64,000 nucleotides of DNA, taken from assembly GCF_021390175.1 (NCBI RefSeq), contig NZ_CP090004.1:4095451-4159450 (forward strand). The letters run 5' to 3'. A program made the translations under genes and the position numbers. Origin of the DNA: Flagellimonas sp. HMM57. Lineage in GTDB: Bacteria; Bacteroidota; Bacteroidia; Flavobacteriales; Flavobacteriaceae. Of the stretch, positions 26,221 through 36,018 are shown piece by piece. How positions within the stretch are numbered: position 1 is the stretch's first letter; every line of letters starts with the position of its first letter. The notes beneath the pieces were generated by a model, which was not told the origin of the DNA, made no database searches, and was given only the letters and a program-made list of their open reading frames with translations.

Positions 26221-27810
26221 TTATTTGATAAAGCCAGCTGGATTCGTATCCCAAAAAACCTGGGTCGTAATGGAACGCTGACTTAGTTGATTGTTATTGT
26301 TTATAGCATCTTCGGGTACCGAAAACGACCTTGGAAAAGGAGTATTGCTATCGAAAATCGGTGAATTGAAAATATTTGGCAAACCTGTGCGCCTATAGCC
26401 ATTGTAGGATTCGGTCGAATTGCCGTATGATGCCAAGTAATACTCTTTTAAAACAATGTTAAGCTTTCCATTATCATCTGCGACTGCATATGCATCCATA
26501 ACCTCGGTTACATAAGCATCCACTTGTTCTTGGGTAGCAGCAAAATCGGAATCGGTTGCTACGCCACCTGCAAAGTTCAATACCTTGTCCATTGATTTTC
26601 GTATCCCGGACTCCAGTAGTAGTGCTGCATCATCATTGGTCCCCAGGGTCAGTGCTGCCTCAGCCCTTAAAAAATCTACAAATGAGGATAATAATATAGG
26701 TAAGATTCCTGCTCCAAGCTGGCTTTGTGTAGCTATAGCAAAATCTGGATCACTGGGATTGTCCTCGTCAAAAGTACCGCCAACGGGATATAGACCGTAC
26801 GTTGCCCTAAAAATAGCGTCGGTGGCCCTTGCTCTGGTATCTCCATGGTCTCTACCATAATACGAATTACCCAAATAACAAAAATCAAAATTGCTCGACC
26901 CCACACAACCCAACAGTGCATCTGATGGATCTGCATCGCTCTGACGGTAAACATAGTATCGAATCCGTGGATCTGATTCGCTTTTATCGTTCAGCAACAA
27001 GTTAAGAAAATCGTTGCCCAAAAACGATCCGAATCCACCTGGCTCGTAACCCACGTTAAAATCTGGATGACGGCTGTTGGGATCTACAGCACTTGTTCCA
27101 TATTGGAACTGAAAATCATCCTCTGGTTCAATTAAATCACCTTCCTCCAATAGCGCATTGATTTTGGCGGTATCGCCCATGTTGACCAACATCTTTAATT
27201 GTAGTGATTTTGCCAGCTTAATCCATTTCTCGGCGTCACCATCATAGAACAAATCATCTACCGGAGCTATTGTGGCATTATTTAAATCATCAATAGCTAT
27301 ATCTAACTGCTCTAGTACAGCATTGTAGATAGCCTCATCATCTTCTGGTTTGGGATTAAGGATACCTTCATCTGGCCTATTGGCTTCGGAGAAAGGGATA
27401 TCCCCTAAATAATCCACCATCATTATTGTGGAGAAAGCGATCAAAACCTTTGACATTGCCCTGTGAAACAATAAATCATCATTTCCTTCCGCTAAATCCT
27501 CTATAATGATCGCATCCTGTGAATAGGCAAAATATTCTGTGTATTCACCATTCAAGACCGTTGGTCCAGCTACATCTGTGTAACTTTCGTTCAGATAAGT
27601 ATAGCGCATCACTTCATCTGTGGTCCGGTTTAAACTTTGAATTAAATCCGCCGTTTCTTTCTGTACATTGTTCAACAGAAAGTTTGGGTCTGCTTGATCA
27701 GGTGTGAGTAAGTTTGGGTTTTCTTGAAAGCTTTCATCAAAGGCGCCCAACTCGCACGAAGCAAAAAGCACTACAACAAAAATGCTTGCCAGTATTGTTA
27801 TTTTTTTCAT
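26221..27810 (-). CDS. SusD/RagB-family nutrient-binding lipoprotein (SusD-like_2 type)
   Basis: The 529-residue partner of the upstream SusC has a lipoprotein signal (MKKITILASIFVVVLFASC). Family landmarks are NFLLNNVQKETADLIQSLNRTT, the helix LIAFSTIMMVDYLGDIPFSEA, AIYNAVLEQLDIAIDDLNNA, EKWIKLAKSLQLKMLVNMGD and SFVDFLRAEAALTLG, which match the SusD-like_2 branch rather than classical SusD. It sits 16 bp from susC. It is expected to form the lid of the TonB transporter. Substrate unknown. Confidence 0.9.
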   Translation of the reverse strand: MKKITILASIFVVVLFASCELGAFDESFQENPNLLTPDQADPNFLLNNVQKETADLIQSLNRTTDEVMRYTYLNESYTDVAGPTVLNGEYTEYFAYSQDAIIIEDLAEGNDDLLFHRAMSKVLIAFSTIMMVDYLGDIPFSEANRPDEGILNPKPEDDEAIYNAVLEQLDIAIDDLNNATIAPVDDLFYDGDAEKWIKLAKSLQLKMLVNMGDTAKINALLEEGDLIEPEDDFQFQYGTSAVDPNSRHPDFNVGYEPGGFGSFLGNDFLNLLLNDKSESDPRIRYYVYRQSDADPSDALLGCVGSSNFDFCYLGNSYYGRDHGDTRARATDAIFRATYGLYPVGGTFDEDNPSDPDFAIATQSQLGAGILPILLSSFVDFLRAEAALTLGTNDDAALLLESGIRKSMDKVLNFAGGVATDSDFAATQEQVDAYVTEVMDAYAVADDNGKLNIVLKEYYLASYGNSTESYNGYRRTGLPNIFNSPIFDSNTPFPRSFSVPEDAINNNNQLSQRSITTQVFWDTNPAGFIK

Positions 27811-27825
27811 CTCGTTTGATTTTTA

Positions 27826-30800
27826 TTAGAAGTTAACGGACACCGTTAACGCATATCTTTTAGTCGTAGGTGTTGACAAACCGCTAGTTTCCGGATCGTA
27901 ATTGACCCCTGCCGGAAAATTGGGTGCACGAAAAAACACGTTCCTACCGCTCAAGGTAAAGTCTACACTGGAAAATGGCAGATTTTTAAAGGTCTTTCGA
28001 TTGAGATTATAAGAAAGGGCAACCTCACGAATTCGAAATACAGAAGCATCGAACGTATTGTTTTCATCCGCCTCATAAAAGTTGGAGAACACCGCATTGT
28101 TGCCCGAGACCTGAATATTGTTCGGTATGGTATTACCATTGACATCCAACAACGCTTGTCCCGTTGATATATCACCAAAGACACCAGGTATTACAAAACT
28201 ACCTTCCCTGTTTTCCGTATCGGTAGTAACGCCCCTCTCAAGTAAAATTTCGAATAAAGAAGATTCTTCATCACCACCATGGGCATATTCCATTTGTGTC
28301 GATAATGTGAAATTTTTGTATCGGAGTGTATGGATAGTAGTAGCTCTAAAATCTGGCTGTACATTTCCTATAATTTCATCTTGCAAACCCACATCATCGC
28401 TGGTAATAAGAACGCCTGTAGCTGGATTTACCAAAGCGTTTCCTTCAGAATCACGAACCACATAACTGCCCGTAAATATCCCCAGCTCTTCGCCTTCGAT
28501 CAAAAAAATGTTATCGTCTGGATCTATTCTTCTTGTAATATCCCCGGGTAAATCGACCACTGTGGACTTAAAAGTCGTGAACGTATTCCTGATATCCCAA
28601 TTAAAATCTGAGCCCCTGAACAATTTTATGCCCAAATCCAATTCAAGACCTTCAGTGTCAACCCTTCCGGCATTGATAACCGTACTTGTAAAACCTGTGG
28701 CAGGAGCAATCCCGGTCTCAAATATTTGATTTTCAGAAATACGGGAAAAAACCGAAGCCTGAAACGTTACGGCATTATTAAAAAAGTTACCTTCAAGACC
28801 CAATTCAAATTCCTTGTGGAGCTCTGGTTCCAAATCTGGATTGGCAAAACGACCGAACAAAGAGTTGGTTACAATTAGATTACCATTTATATCACTAAAC
28901 TCCCTTGGGTCTGATGACAGGCTCTGTCTTGTATTAAATATACTGGGAAAGCCAGAAGAAGTTGCATAAGCGCCCCTTATTTTTAAATAATTGATGAAGC
29001 TATCGCCAAAATCGAAAGCAGAGGTAGGTATAAAGGATAAGGAAACTCCTGGATAGAATAAATTTTGATTTTCTTTTTCAACTGTAGATCCTTTATCCAA
29101 TCTACCTGATAAATTCAAATAAAGATACCTGTTGTAATCAAAATCGAACTGTCCAAAAACACCTAAGAGATTGTTCTTCGTCTCATCGTAATCCCCTTCT
29201 CCTGGGGTTCTAAAATTATTGGGACGTAAAAAACCGTACACTATTTGATTGGTGTATTCAGAATCTAAAGACCTAAAGGTCTCATATCTTGAATTTATAC
29301 CTAATTGTGATTCAAAACTCAGTTTGTCCGAAATTTGATAATTGGATCCAAAGATCAAGGTGTTGTCCACGTCGAATTCTGCATTGGCCCTAAGGTTTAA
29401 CGAACCCAAAGATGCCTCATCTCCCAATCCTCCACGATTCCTAAAATCCAAACGATTGTTCGTTTCAACCTGAAGTCCTCCTCTGTAGGTCAAGCTATGG
29501 TGCTTTCCCAATTGATAGTTTAAATTTACAGTTCCATTTACTCTACGGATAATATCTTCTCGGCCCGTATTGTTTATTGTCCACCTTGGATTCTCGCGAT
29601 CGGTACGATAATATACATTGCTTCCATCAGCTGGGTCTTGAAAAGGTAAATTCTGAATATCCAAACTTCTGGGGATAATGTAAAGGTTGGAAAGAATATC
29701 CGAGCCATCATCATCATCAGTATCGATTGCTGTGTACGAGTTTCTTTTTCTGGAACTAAATGACAACGAAGAAGATAATTTTAACTTATCGGTTAGCTGA
29801 GAAGTTCCACCTACACTAATATTAAACCTATTAAAATCATTATTACCCAGTATACCTCCTTCATCTGTATATCCCAAAGAGAAATTCAATGAAGTTTTTT
29901 CTCCCGTTGCGGTCAAATTCAACGAAGTTACACTCCCTATGCCCGTATTGAAAAAGTCGCGCACATTGTTGGGAGCCGCTTCAAAAGGAACTTCGATACC
30001 CGAAAATTCTGGAAAACGGGAATCATTTGCCAAAGGGTGCGGCACAAAATCCAAATCTGTAAAGCGCGCTCCGTTACTCCCAAGATTTCCTATGGTACTT
30101 GCATCGGTAACTCCATTATTCCCAGCCCCAAACGTATTTTGAAAATCAGGTAGATTAGCTACCGTATTGGTATATGAGGTTTGTGTTATGTTTGCCGTAA
30201 AACTTTTCTCGCCAACTTTTGCACTACCGGCCTTTGTTTCAATAAGAATAACACCGTTTCGACCTTGACTACCATATAAAACCGATGCGTTCAAACCTTT
30301 TAAGATGGTAATATCTGCAATGGAATTTGGATCAATATCAATAAGATTTCCGGAAAACACCACATTGTCCACAACGATTAAAACGGCATTGCTTTCACTT
30401 AACGACAAATTACCCCTAACCCTTATGTTGGCGGTCGCTCCACTACTACCATCGGTAGGAAAAATTCGAACCCCTGATATTTTACCTTGTAACGTTCTGG
30501 CCACATCGGCTTCAGGACGTGCATCTGTTTCATCGGTATCTACTTTAGATAGCGCATATCCCAACGCTTTTCTTGATTTTGCAATACCCTGTGCCACTAC
30601 CACAACCTCATCCAATTCGCTAGTACTTTCTTTAAGGGTGACACTCATAGAGGCTTGCGCCGGTAATTCTTTTCCAAGAAATCCTATGGATGTAAAAACT
30701 AAGATTGCGCCTTCTTCTACATTGAGCTGAAAATTTCCGTCAAAATCTGAAGCCACTCCATTGGTCGTTCCTTTTTCTATAATGGAAACTCCCGGTAATG

Positions 30801-31260
30801 GAACTCCCAAATTATCCAAAATCTTCCCTTCTACCCTAAGCGTTCTCTGAGGTATTTCTTCTTCTTCAGCAGCTTTGTTTTCTTGAGCTGGAATAGGCTC
30901 AACTTTGGTCAAAATCACTTGTCTTCCCCTTATTTTATATGATGTCCTGGTCTGATCAAAAAGTGAACGAAGTATATTATGGATTCTTAACTGTTCTACT
31001 TTGATGGACACTTTACGCTCCAAGTCAACGTTTTTGATGCTATAAATGAACTTGAATTCTGTAGAATTTTCAATTTCATCCAAAACTTGAGCGATGGTAA
31101 TATTGTTTACATCTAAGGTTATTCTGGTCCTCTGTGCATAACTATCATTGGCGTTCATACAAAACACCATAGCAATAAGAAGTAGAGAGGTCAGTTTCAT
31201 TTTTAAGTCAAATTTGAAAGTAGGCGGGTGGTGCCCTCCTCCCAATTGAAGTTTTTTCAT
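27826..31260 (-). CDS. SusC/RagA TonB-dependent transducer with N-terminal STN domain
   Basis: The 1144-residue outer-membrane transducer starts with the extended leader MKKLQLGG...KFDLKMKLTSLLL that many Bacteroidota FecIR-linked receptors share. An STN/secretin-TonB short domain follows (ITLDVNNITIAQVLDEIENS to VILTK, residues ~45-117), then a carboxypeptidase-regulatory-like domain (VEGKILDNLGVPLPGVSIIE), a SusC-type plug (LDEVVVVAQGI, GATANIRVRGNLSLS) and a barrel ending RYALTVSVNF. The STN domain is the part that signals to FecR, encoded directly upstream, so this receptor should both import a ligand and trigger transcription of its own operon. Confidence 0.95.
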   Translation of the reverse strand: MKKLQLGGGHHPPTFKFDLKMKLTSLLLIAMVFCMNANDSYAQRTRITLDVNNITIAQVLDEIENSTEFKFIYSIKNVDLERKVSIKVEQLRIHNILRSLFDQTRTSYKIRGRQVILTKVEPIPAQENKAAEEEEIPQRTLRVEGKILDNLGVPLPGVSIIEKGTTNGVASDFDGNFQLNVEEGAILVFTSIGFLGKELPAQASMSVTLKESTSELDEVVVVAQGIAKSRKALGYALSKVDTDETDARPEADVARTLQGKISGVRIFPTDGSSGATANIRVRGNLSLSESNAVLIVVDNVVFSGNLIDIDPNSIADITILKGLNASVLYGSQGRNGVILIETKAGSAKVGEKSFTANITQTSYTNTVANLPDFQNTFGAGNNGVTDASTIGNLGSNGARFTDLDFVPHPLANDSRFPEFSGIEVPFEAAPNNVRDFFNTGIGSVTSLNLTATGEKTSLNFSLGYTDEGGILGNNDFNRFNISVGGTSQLTDKLKLSSSLSFSSRKRNSYTAIDTDDDDGSDILSNLYIIPRSLDIQNLPFQDPADGSNVYYRTDRENPRWTINNTGREDIIRRVNGTVNLNYQLGKHHSLTYRGGLQVETNNRLDFRNRGGLGDEASLGSLNLRANAEFDVDNTLIFGSNYQISDKLSFESQLGINSRYETFRSLDSEYTNQIVYGFLRPNNFRTPGEGDYDETKNNLLGVFGQFDFDYNRYLYLNLSGRLDKGSTVEKENQNLFYPGVSLSFIPTSAFDFGDSFINYLKIRGAYATSSGFPSIFNTRQSLSSDPREFSDINGNLIVTNSLFGRFANPDLEPELHKEFELGLEGNFFNNAVTFQASVFSRISENQIFETGIAPATGFTSTVINAGRVDTEGLELDLGIKLFRGSDFNWDIRNTFTTFKSTVVDLPGDITRRIDPDDNIFLIEGEELGIFTGSYVVRDSEGNALVNPATGVLITSDDVGLQDEIIGNVQPDFRATTIHTLRYKNFTLSTQMEYAHGGDEESSLFEILLERGVTTDTENREGSFVIPGVFGDISTGQALLDVNGNTIPNNIQVSGNNAVFSNFYEADENNTFDASVFRIREVALSYNLNRKTFKNLPFSSVDFTLSGRNVFFRAPNFPAGVNYDPETSGLSTPTTKRYALTVSVNF

Positions 31261-31289
31261 ATTTTTGAGTGTTAATTTTGGTTATTTCA

Positions 31290-31355
31290 GATAGAAATAA
31301 TCACTTGATTCAAGCCGGGAAATGCTGCAACATTTTCCGGTTTTTTATTTCTATC
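31290..31355. promoter_or_regulatory. Nested double dyad between fecR and susC
   Basis: An inner stem CCGGGAAATG (31315-31324) / CATTTTCCGG (31331-31340), 10 bp with one G-T pair, is followed by six T on the plus strand. It is nested inside a perfect outer 11-bp inverted repeat GATAGAAATAA (31290-31300) / TTATTTCTATC (31345-31355). Its place in the leader of the susC transcript suggests a control element or partial attenuator; no plus-strand gene needs a terminator here. Confidence 0.5.
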
Positions 31356-31413
31356 GTACCAGTTAAAAATTACCTTGAGTTTGTTTTAGCGTTTTAGTTT
31401 TTTTTCATTGGCG

Positions 31414-32559
31414 TTATTTTATATAGATTGTGTTGTTTTCGATGATATAATTCATATCGTAGCTATCCTTAAAATAGCTGAGGATATCTTCTATGGTTTC
31501 ATTATCAAAACTGGCATTAAAAACTTCTTTGTCAAAATCTGGATTCTCGCTTATTATGGATACATTATAGACCCGTTCCAGTTTTTTCGAGATGTTCTCA
31601 AACGTCTCATTTCTGAATACTAAAACTCCTTGCATCCAAGCAGTATAAAAACTGATATTCACATTAGTTTTACTAACCAGTCCTGTTCTTTCATCTAGAA
31701 CACCTCTTGTTCCTGGAGTCAATCTTGTTGTATCTGTATCCGTACCTTTGGATAAATCGACAGAACCTTCTACCAAGACTACTGCGGTTGTCTTATCTTC
31801 TTCATACAAGGAAACAACAAACTGTGTTCCCAGTACAGTTACATCCAATTCATTGGCATTGACCACAAACGGGTGTTCCTTGTCCTCTTCAACATCGAAA
31901 AAAGCTTCTCCGCTAAGAAAGACTTCCCTTTTGTGGTTTGGTAAAAATTTTATGGGATATTTTAAGGATGTGCCTGAGTTTAGAGTAACCTTGGTACCAT
32001 CGGAAAGCACTAAATCAAATCGTTTTCCATAAGGAATGGTCAGGGTATTATACACCAATTTTTCCACAACAACTTCATTGGAATAGACCAATTGATTACC
32101 AGATTGTTGTCCTACTATATTACCTTTTGGGTCAACTACTTGAACACTACCATCATTTTTGATAACTTCTACATTTCCATTATCCAATTGTAATGTTATA
32201 GCTTCATCAGCGGGAATAAGATTGAATTCATCATCTGATATAAAATCTCCCCTTAGATAAAGAAAGCCTGTGGCAAACAATCCAATAAAAATAGCAGCTA
32301 CTCCAGCTACTTTTTTAAAGCTAAATGTATTCTTTTTTTTATGGGCGGATTGAAGTATTTCCAGATACATTTGGTCGGCTTCTACATCATCCATATCGGG
32401 AAATTTTTCCAGCAATTCAGAAACAGCATCAATTGTTGGAACATCCGATAAATCTTCTGAAGTTCTAAAATAGGCTACGATTTGTTGAATTTCTTCTTTA
32501 CTACATTCCCTTTTAAGGTATTTTTCGAAAAGTTCTTTCAATTTAACTGATTCCATCAA
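31414..32559 (-). CDS. FecR-family anti-sigma factor
   Basis: The 381-residue protein has a cytoplasmic N-terminal sigma-binding region (LFEKYLKRECSKEEIQQIVAYF), one transmembrane helix (~residues 83-101, VAGVAAIFIGLFATGFLYL), the periplasmic FecR domain (TLTIPYGKRFDLVLSDGTKVTLNSGTSLKYP, then LSGEAFFDV...PFVVNANELDVTVLGTQF) and the C-terminal DUF4974-type segment (ETFENISKKLERVYNVSI). It should hold the adjacent ECF sigma factor inactive until the STN domain of the SusC transducer signals. Genes run sigma, fecR, susC in the order standard for this control circuit. Confidence 0.93.
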   Translation of the reverse strand: MMESVKLKELFEKYLKRECSKEEIQQIVAYFRTSEDLSDVPTIDAVSELLEKFPDMDDVEADQMYLEILQSAHKKKNTFSFKKVAGVAAIFIGLFATGFLYLRGDFISDDEFNLIPADEAITLQLDNGNVEVIKNDGSVQVVDPKGNIVGQQSGNQLVYSNEVVVEKLVYNTLTIPYGKRFDLVLSDGTKVTLNSGTSLKYPIKFLPNHKREVFLSGEAFFDVEEDKEHPFVVNANELDVTVLGTQFVVSLYEEDKTTAVVLVEGSVDLSKGTDTDTTRLTPGTRGVLDERTGLVSKTNVNISFYTAWMQGVLVFRNETFENISKKLERVYNVSIISENPDFDKEVFNASFDNETIEDILSYFKDSYDMNYIIENNTIYIK

Positions 32560-32708
32560 TTTTGCTATGGGTGTATAGTTATAATACCCTTGAGTGGAAA
32601 AAGAGTACTACTCATTGCCTCTTTTTTTTTGAAAAAAATTCAATAAAAATCATAATACATTGCATATCAAATACTTAAATATCAATATTTATTAAAAAAG
32701 AAAAGATT

Positions 32709-33305
32709 CTAGAAGTAACTAAGGCTCATAATCACCAAAGCAGTATTTATATCCTTGTTTTCAAGGATAAAATTGCGAAGTGTTTCCAATGCTTTGCTCA
32801 TTTGACTTTTAACGGTACTTGTAGAAATACCAAGCTCTTGGCCAATGGTTTCATAACTCTTGCCTTCGTTTCGCGACATTTCAAAAATTATACGTCTTTT
32901 AGGGGGAAGCTGATCTAAAGCTTTTTGTCTAAGAACTTCTAAATCTGCTTCACGCATATATTTTTCTGTTGTATTCGCAGATTTTTGGCTCCTGTAAAAG
33001 ATTTCCTCCCGCAACTTGAGATTATTTGCTGCTTTCTTGAGAAATTTGATATTCTTATTTCTGGTAATCGTAAAAAGATAAGACCTGAAGGAAAGTTCTG
33101 GGTTTAAACTTTCCCGTTTTGTCCATACCTTTAGAAACACCTCTTGGACCATCTCTTTTGCATAGGCTTCGGAAGAAAGCATACCTAGACTAAATCTATA
33201 CAATTGATTCCTGTAGCCATCAAAAAGTTCTCTAAAAGCTTTTTCGTCACCTTGTGAGAGTTTCTTTACCAACAACTGCTCTTTATGTAATTCCCTTTCT
33301 GTCAT
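32709..33305 (-). CDS. ECF sigma factor (FecI-like, Bacteroidota expansion family)
   Basis: The 198-residue sigma-70-family protein has region 2 (FRELFDGYRNQLYRFSLGML to SYLFTITRNKNIKFLKKA, with the YAKEMVQEVFLKVW helix) and region 4 HTH (LPPKRRIIFEMSRNEGKSYETIGQELGISTSTVKSQMSKAL). It should direct polymerase to the susC promoter and perhaps its own when released by FecR. A 148-bp gap separates it from fecR. It is the most upstream gene of the SusCD/hydrolase locus. Confidence 0.94.
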   Translation of the reverse strand: MTERELHKEQLLVKKLSQGDEKAFRELFDGYRNQLYRFSLGMLSSEAYAKEMVQEVFLKVWTKRESLNPELSFRSYLFTITRNKNIKFLKKAANNLKLREEIFYRSQKSANTTEKYMREADLEVLRQKALDQLPPKRRIIFEMSRNEGKSYETIGQELGISTSTVKSQMSKALETLRNFILENKDINTALVIMSLSYF

Positions 33306-33859
33306 TTTAACAACAGTTGAACCTATTTATATTCGGTTACCGTTACGATAAGTTCTTTAAACGTAAGGGACTTGGGGCACTACAACTCATAAATTACAGA
33401 AAACCATGACTGTAACCCATTAAATCGTATTACCAAAGTAATTGAAATCAAAATAAACAGCAAGAATTATTTAGAAGGGTTTGTCATTTAGGAAATAACA
33501 AACCATAAAAATAGAAATTGCCATGTTCTTGGATAATTCTAAGAGTATTTTTTTTTGAAAATCATTTATTCTTTTAAGATAATACATTCTTTATACTCTT
33601 AATGGTCTAGTTGGACATTATATCTCTAATCAGAAAACCATGTAAAATACCTTTCTACAAGAATCGAATGGATTACCGCTTTTAAAAAGGGAGACCTTTC
33701 TATTAACTGGAATATTGGTATTATTTATCAGGATATGTCCTGTTAACCAAAGAGATAAGTTTGGCAATAATGCATTTTAAAGAGTTTTCCGGTATTATGT
33801 CGAGAAGTGACATTACTAGTTTCCCCTAGTTCGTTTTTCCCTGTACCTCGATAATCGCT
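33306..33859. other. Intergenic region, sigma factor / receiver protein
   Basis: A 554-bp AT-rich divergent spacer. The only structure I see is an imperfect hairpin GGTTTGT-C-ATTT / AAAT-A-ACAAACC at 33478-33504, with no T-tract. No convincing -33/-7 pair or RNA gene is visible on either strand. Confidence 0.3.
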
Positions 33860-34276
33860 ATGAAAACAAAACTAGACCTTGTCATTGTAGATGACTCTCC
33901 TTTATGGTGCAGTATTGCCATGAGAATAGCAAATGACCACCCAGAGCTTTCACGACCAATAAGTTTTACCGATCCAGTTAGTGCATTAGAACATATAAGG
34001 CTTTTTGGTACCGACCTTGTAATAACCGATATGGAAATGCCCATACTTTCAGGAATTCAATTAATTAATGAACTGAAAAGCGGTACTATGTCGGTTGCAA
34101 GCTCTACAATACATGACTTTTCACAAAAAGTAAGCGATTTGGGATGCCTCGGATTTCTTCCAAAACCATATACCGTAGAAATGTTCGAAAGGATTATTCA
34201 AATTGCTCTAATGGAAAAGCATTTACTATCCAATTTCCACGAAAGTTTACAGCATAATAATTTTCTTTGTGCCTAA
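33860..34276 (+). CDS. Stand-alone response-regulator receiver protein
   Basis: The 138-residue CheY-like domain has the acidic pocket VDD (residues 10-12), a phosphoacceptor Asp in VITDMEMP (~residue 57) and the conserved Lys in FLPKPY. The usual Thr/Ser switch position appears in SVASSTIHD as Ser. There is no output domain, so it must act by protein contact or as a phosphorelay intermediate. No histidine kinase is encoded next to it. Confidence 0.82.
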   Translation: MKTKLDLVIVDDSPLWCSIAMRIANDHPELSRPISFTDPVSALEHIRLFGTDLVITDMEMPILSGIQLINELKSGTMSVASSTIHDFSQKVSDLGCLGFLPKPYTVEMFERIIQIALMEKHLLSNFHESLQHNNFLCA

Positions 34277-34385
34277 ATTTAAGCTTACGACACTAATGCG
34301 AAACGCTAATCGTAATGATAAAGAGAGATTAGTTTTTCCCGAGTATCCATAGTTCAATCTTTTTTAAAGCCTGCAGTTTAAAAAT

Positions 34386-34775
34386 TTACACCCTCTGTCT
34401 TCCATCATCACGCCGGAATTCCGTACCATGTCTTCTTTCTATATAACCAAACACTATTAAACCAAGAAAATAAGCGACCAAATCCAATGGATCAGCTGTA
34501 TATCTGTCGTCAACTTTAGGGAGTAAAATCTCGAAGTATATACAATACAAAACGGTTACGCAAAATTGAAGAGCTAAAGGAATTTGTAAATCACTATTGG
34601 ATTTAATATGGCGAACAGCATATAGTGCTATTTTGAGCACTAAGGGAATGCATAAAAAATCATTCAAATGATTGTTCACAAGTTCGGGGAGGTAAATTCC
34701 AAGTCGCTGCGAAGTGTAAACCAGAGATGCAAGTAGCAAGAAGAAAGGGAAATAAAATTTTTTCATCAACTTCAT
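34386..34775 (-). CDS. Small four-TM membrane protein
   Basis: The 129-residue protein has about four hydrophobic helices (FYFPFFLLLASLVY; HLNDFLCIPLVLKIALYA; PLALQFCVTVLYCIYFEILLP; PLDLVAYFLGLIVFGYI) and a hydrophilic Arg-rich tail RRHGTEFRRDDGRQR. The spacing of the loop residues LNDFL-CIPLVL and DPLDLVAYFLG resembles small Bacteroidota proteins sometimes labelled magnesium citrate secondary transporter, a name I consider unsupported. Function unknown. Confidence 0.6.
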   Translation of the reverse strand: MKLMKKFYFPFFLLLASLVYTSQRLGIYLPELVNNHLNDFLCIPLVLKIALYAVRHIKSNSDLQIPLALQFCVTVLYCIYFEILLPKVDDRYTADPLDLVAYFLGLIVFGYIERRHGTEFRRDDGRQRV

Positions 34776-34815
34776 TTAACGTCTAAAAAAATCGTTCACT
34801 AAATGTGTTTAAGAC

Positions 34816-35127
34816 CTAAGCAGCGATATAACCAAACAAAAAAGCCAAAAAAGAGCCGATAGCGAGAACAATGATCCAAATAGAGTACAAGAATAGCGCA
34901 ATAAATCTAATAAGCAAGTTATCATGATCTTTTGCCCGTTCAAAGAAAATAGTTATGCCATTCTTCTTTTTTGTTTTTTCTAAGTCTATTTTTTGTTTAT
35001 CCTTTACCTCTCGATCTAATTTTCTTTTAAGAACTATATTAATCAGTTCACCACATTCTTCACAGTAGTCTTTGTTTAAATTTACCGTTCCGCACTTCAA
35101 ACAAGTTCTGTAGGTTTTGTTTGCCAT
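34816..35127 (-). CDS. Small zinc-ribbon membrane protein
   Basis: The 103-residue protein starts with a C-x2-C...C-x2-C zinc ribbon (CLKCGTVNLNKDYCEECG, residues 9-26), followed by a Lys-rich amphipathic stretch and a long hydrophobic C-terminus (LIRFIALFLYSIWIIVLAIGSFLAFLFGYI) that can form one or two transmembrane helices. Function unknown. Spacing to the next minus-strand gene is 40 bp, so the two small membrane proteins may be co-transcribed. Confidence 0.7.
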   Translation of the reverse strand: MANKTYRTCLKCGTVNLNKDYCEECGELINIVLKRKLDREVKDKQKIDLEKTKKKNGITIFFERAKDHDNLLIRFIALFLYSIWIIVLAIGSFLAFLFGYIAA

Positions 35128-35451
35128 AAATAATTTTATTACTGGTCAAAGATTTTTGATATGGGTGGGGTAATAAAGACTATCCTTTATCGCTATGGTA
35201 TAGTCGCAGTATTATAACTGTATAAATAAAGTTATCCAATTTGATAAGAAATACCAAAACATATGCCTTTTAAAAGGATACTTTAGAGGTGTTATTCTTG
35301 TACCGCATTTTAAAATAAAACTGATGATCATCTATATATGTTACAACTTGTGTAGCCTTTGAGAAAAGATTATTACTGCTGAAATAGACCTGTGATACAA
35401 ATCAAGTATGGCTTTTACTTATAAATCCATAGAAACTCTTGGGGGGACATA
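35128..35451. other. Intergenic region without recognised features
   Basis: A 324-bp AT-rich spacer between two leftward small genes. I see no repeat, promoter consensus or RNA structure in it. Confidence 0.3.
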
Positions 35452-35604
35452 CTATATTTCAGAATCTTTGGATTTCCTTAAGACGATAGAATCATATGGG
35501 TCCATAGTAGTTTCGTCTTGTCCTTCTCCAAAGAAATAGATAAATACACATCCAATAACAAAACACAGCAAAAAGAAGCACATCAGGCTTAAATAGTTGA
35601 TCAT
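35452..35604 (-). CDS. Small single-TM protein
   Basis: Predicted 50-residue protein (MINYLSLMCFFLLCFVIGCV...) with one transmembrane helix followed by an acidic tail (GEGQDETTMDPYDSIVLRKS). The topology resembles small respiratory or assembly subunits, but no homologue is recognised. The frame is open to 35682 (76 residues); the shorter start is chosen because it puts the helix at the N-terminus. Confidence 0.4.
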   Translation of the reverse strand: MINYLSLMCFFLLCFVIGCVFIYFFGEGQDETTMDPYDSIVLRKSKDSEI

Positions 35605-36018
35605 AAGTAGGTTATTTTGATGTAATTTACGATAGTCTTTATAAAATAGATGTTCAAAAAAAACCTTTTCGATGAAATACAATGAATGTTATGTTTAAAA
35701 AAGGATAAAGCGTTCTGTAAATGGGTACTATTTTCCAAGAGCGATGTCCAATAAACTTTGGAACATGTGTCTTATGATACATTATCTGATTTCAGAAAGT
35801 AACACATGACAACCATACTATCTCTCTAACTAAAAACGGACATTGTTTTTGGCAATGTGTGTAGCAGGATATTTAATACGTACTGAAACCCTACCGTCAT
35901 TTATAGTTCCGGGACCAGCTTGTATAAAATCTGGTTTTGAAGTTCATTTCCAATCCAGTCATGCATTTGGATTTTCCGTATTTTAGACATTTAAAATCCC
36001 TCAAAAGTCCAATCTGCC
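35605..36018. other. Intergenic region upstream of the 7TM regulator
   Basis: No promoter consensus is clear. A 43-codon plus-strand frame (ATG near 35856, stop just before 35990) occurs here, but it has no recognisable sequence and is most likely chance. Confidence 0.25.

Noticed and set aside
35856..35989. A 43-codon plus-strand frame upstream of the 7TM regulator
   Set aside because: It has no recognisable sequence, no signal or repeat, and is of a length expected by chance in this AT-rich spacer.
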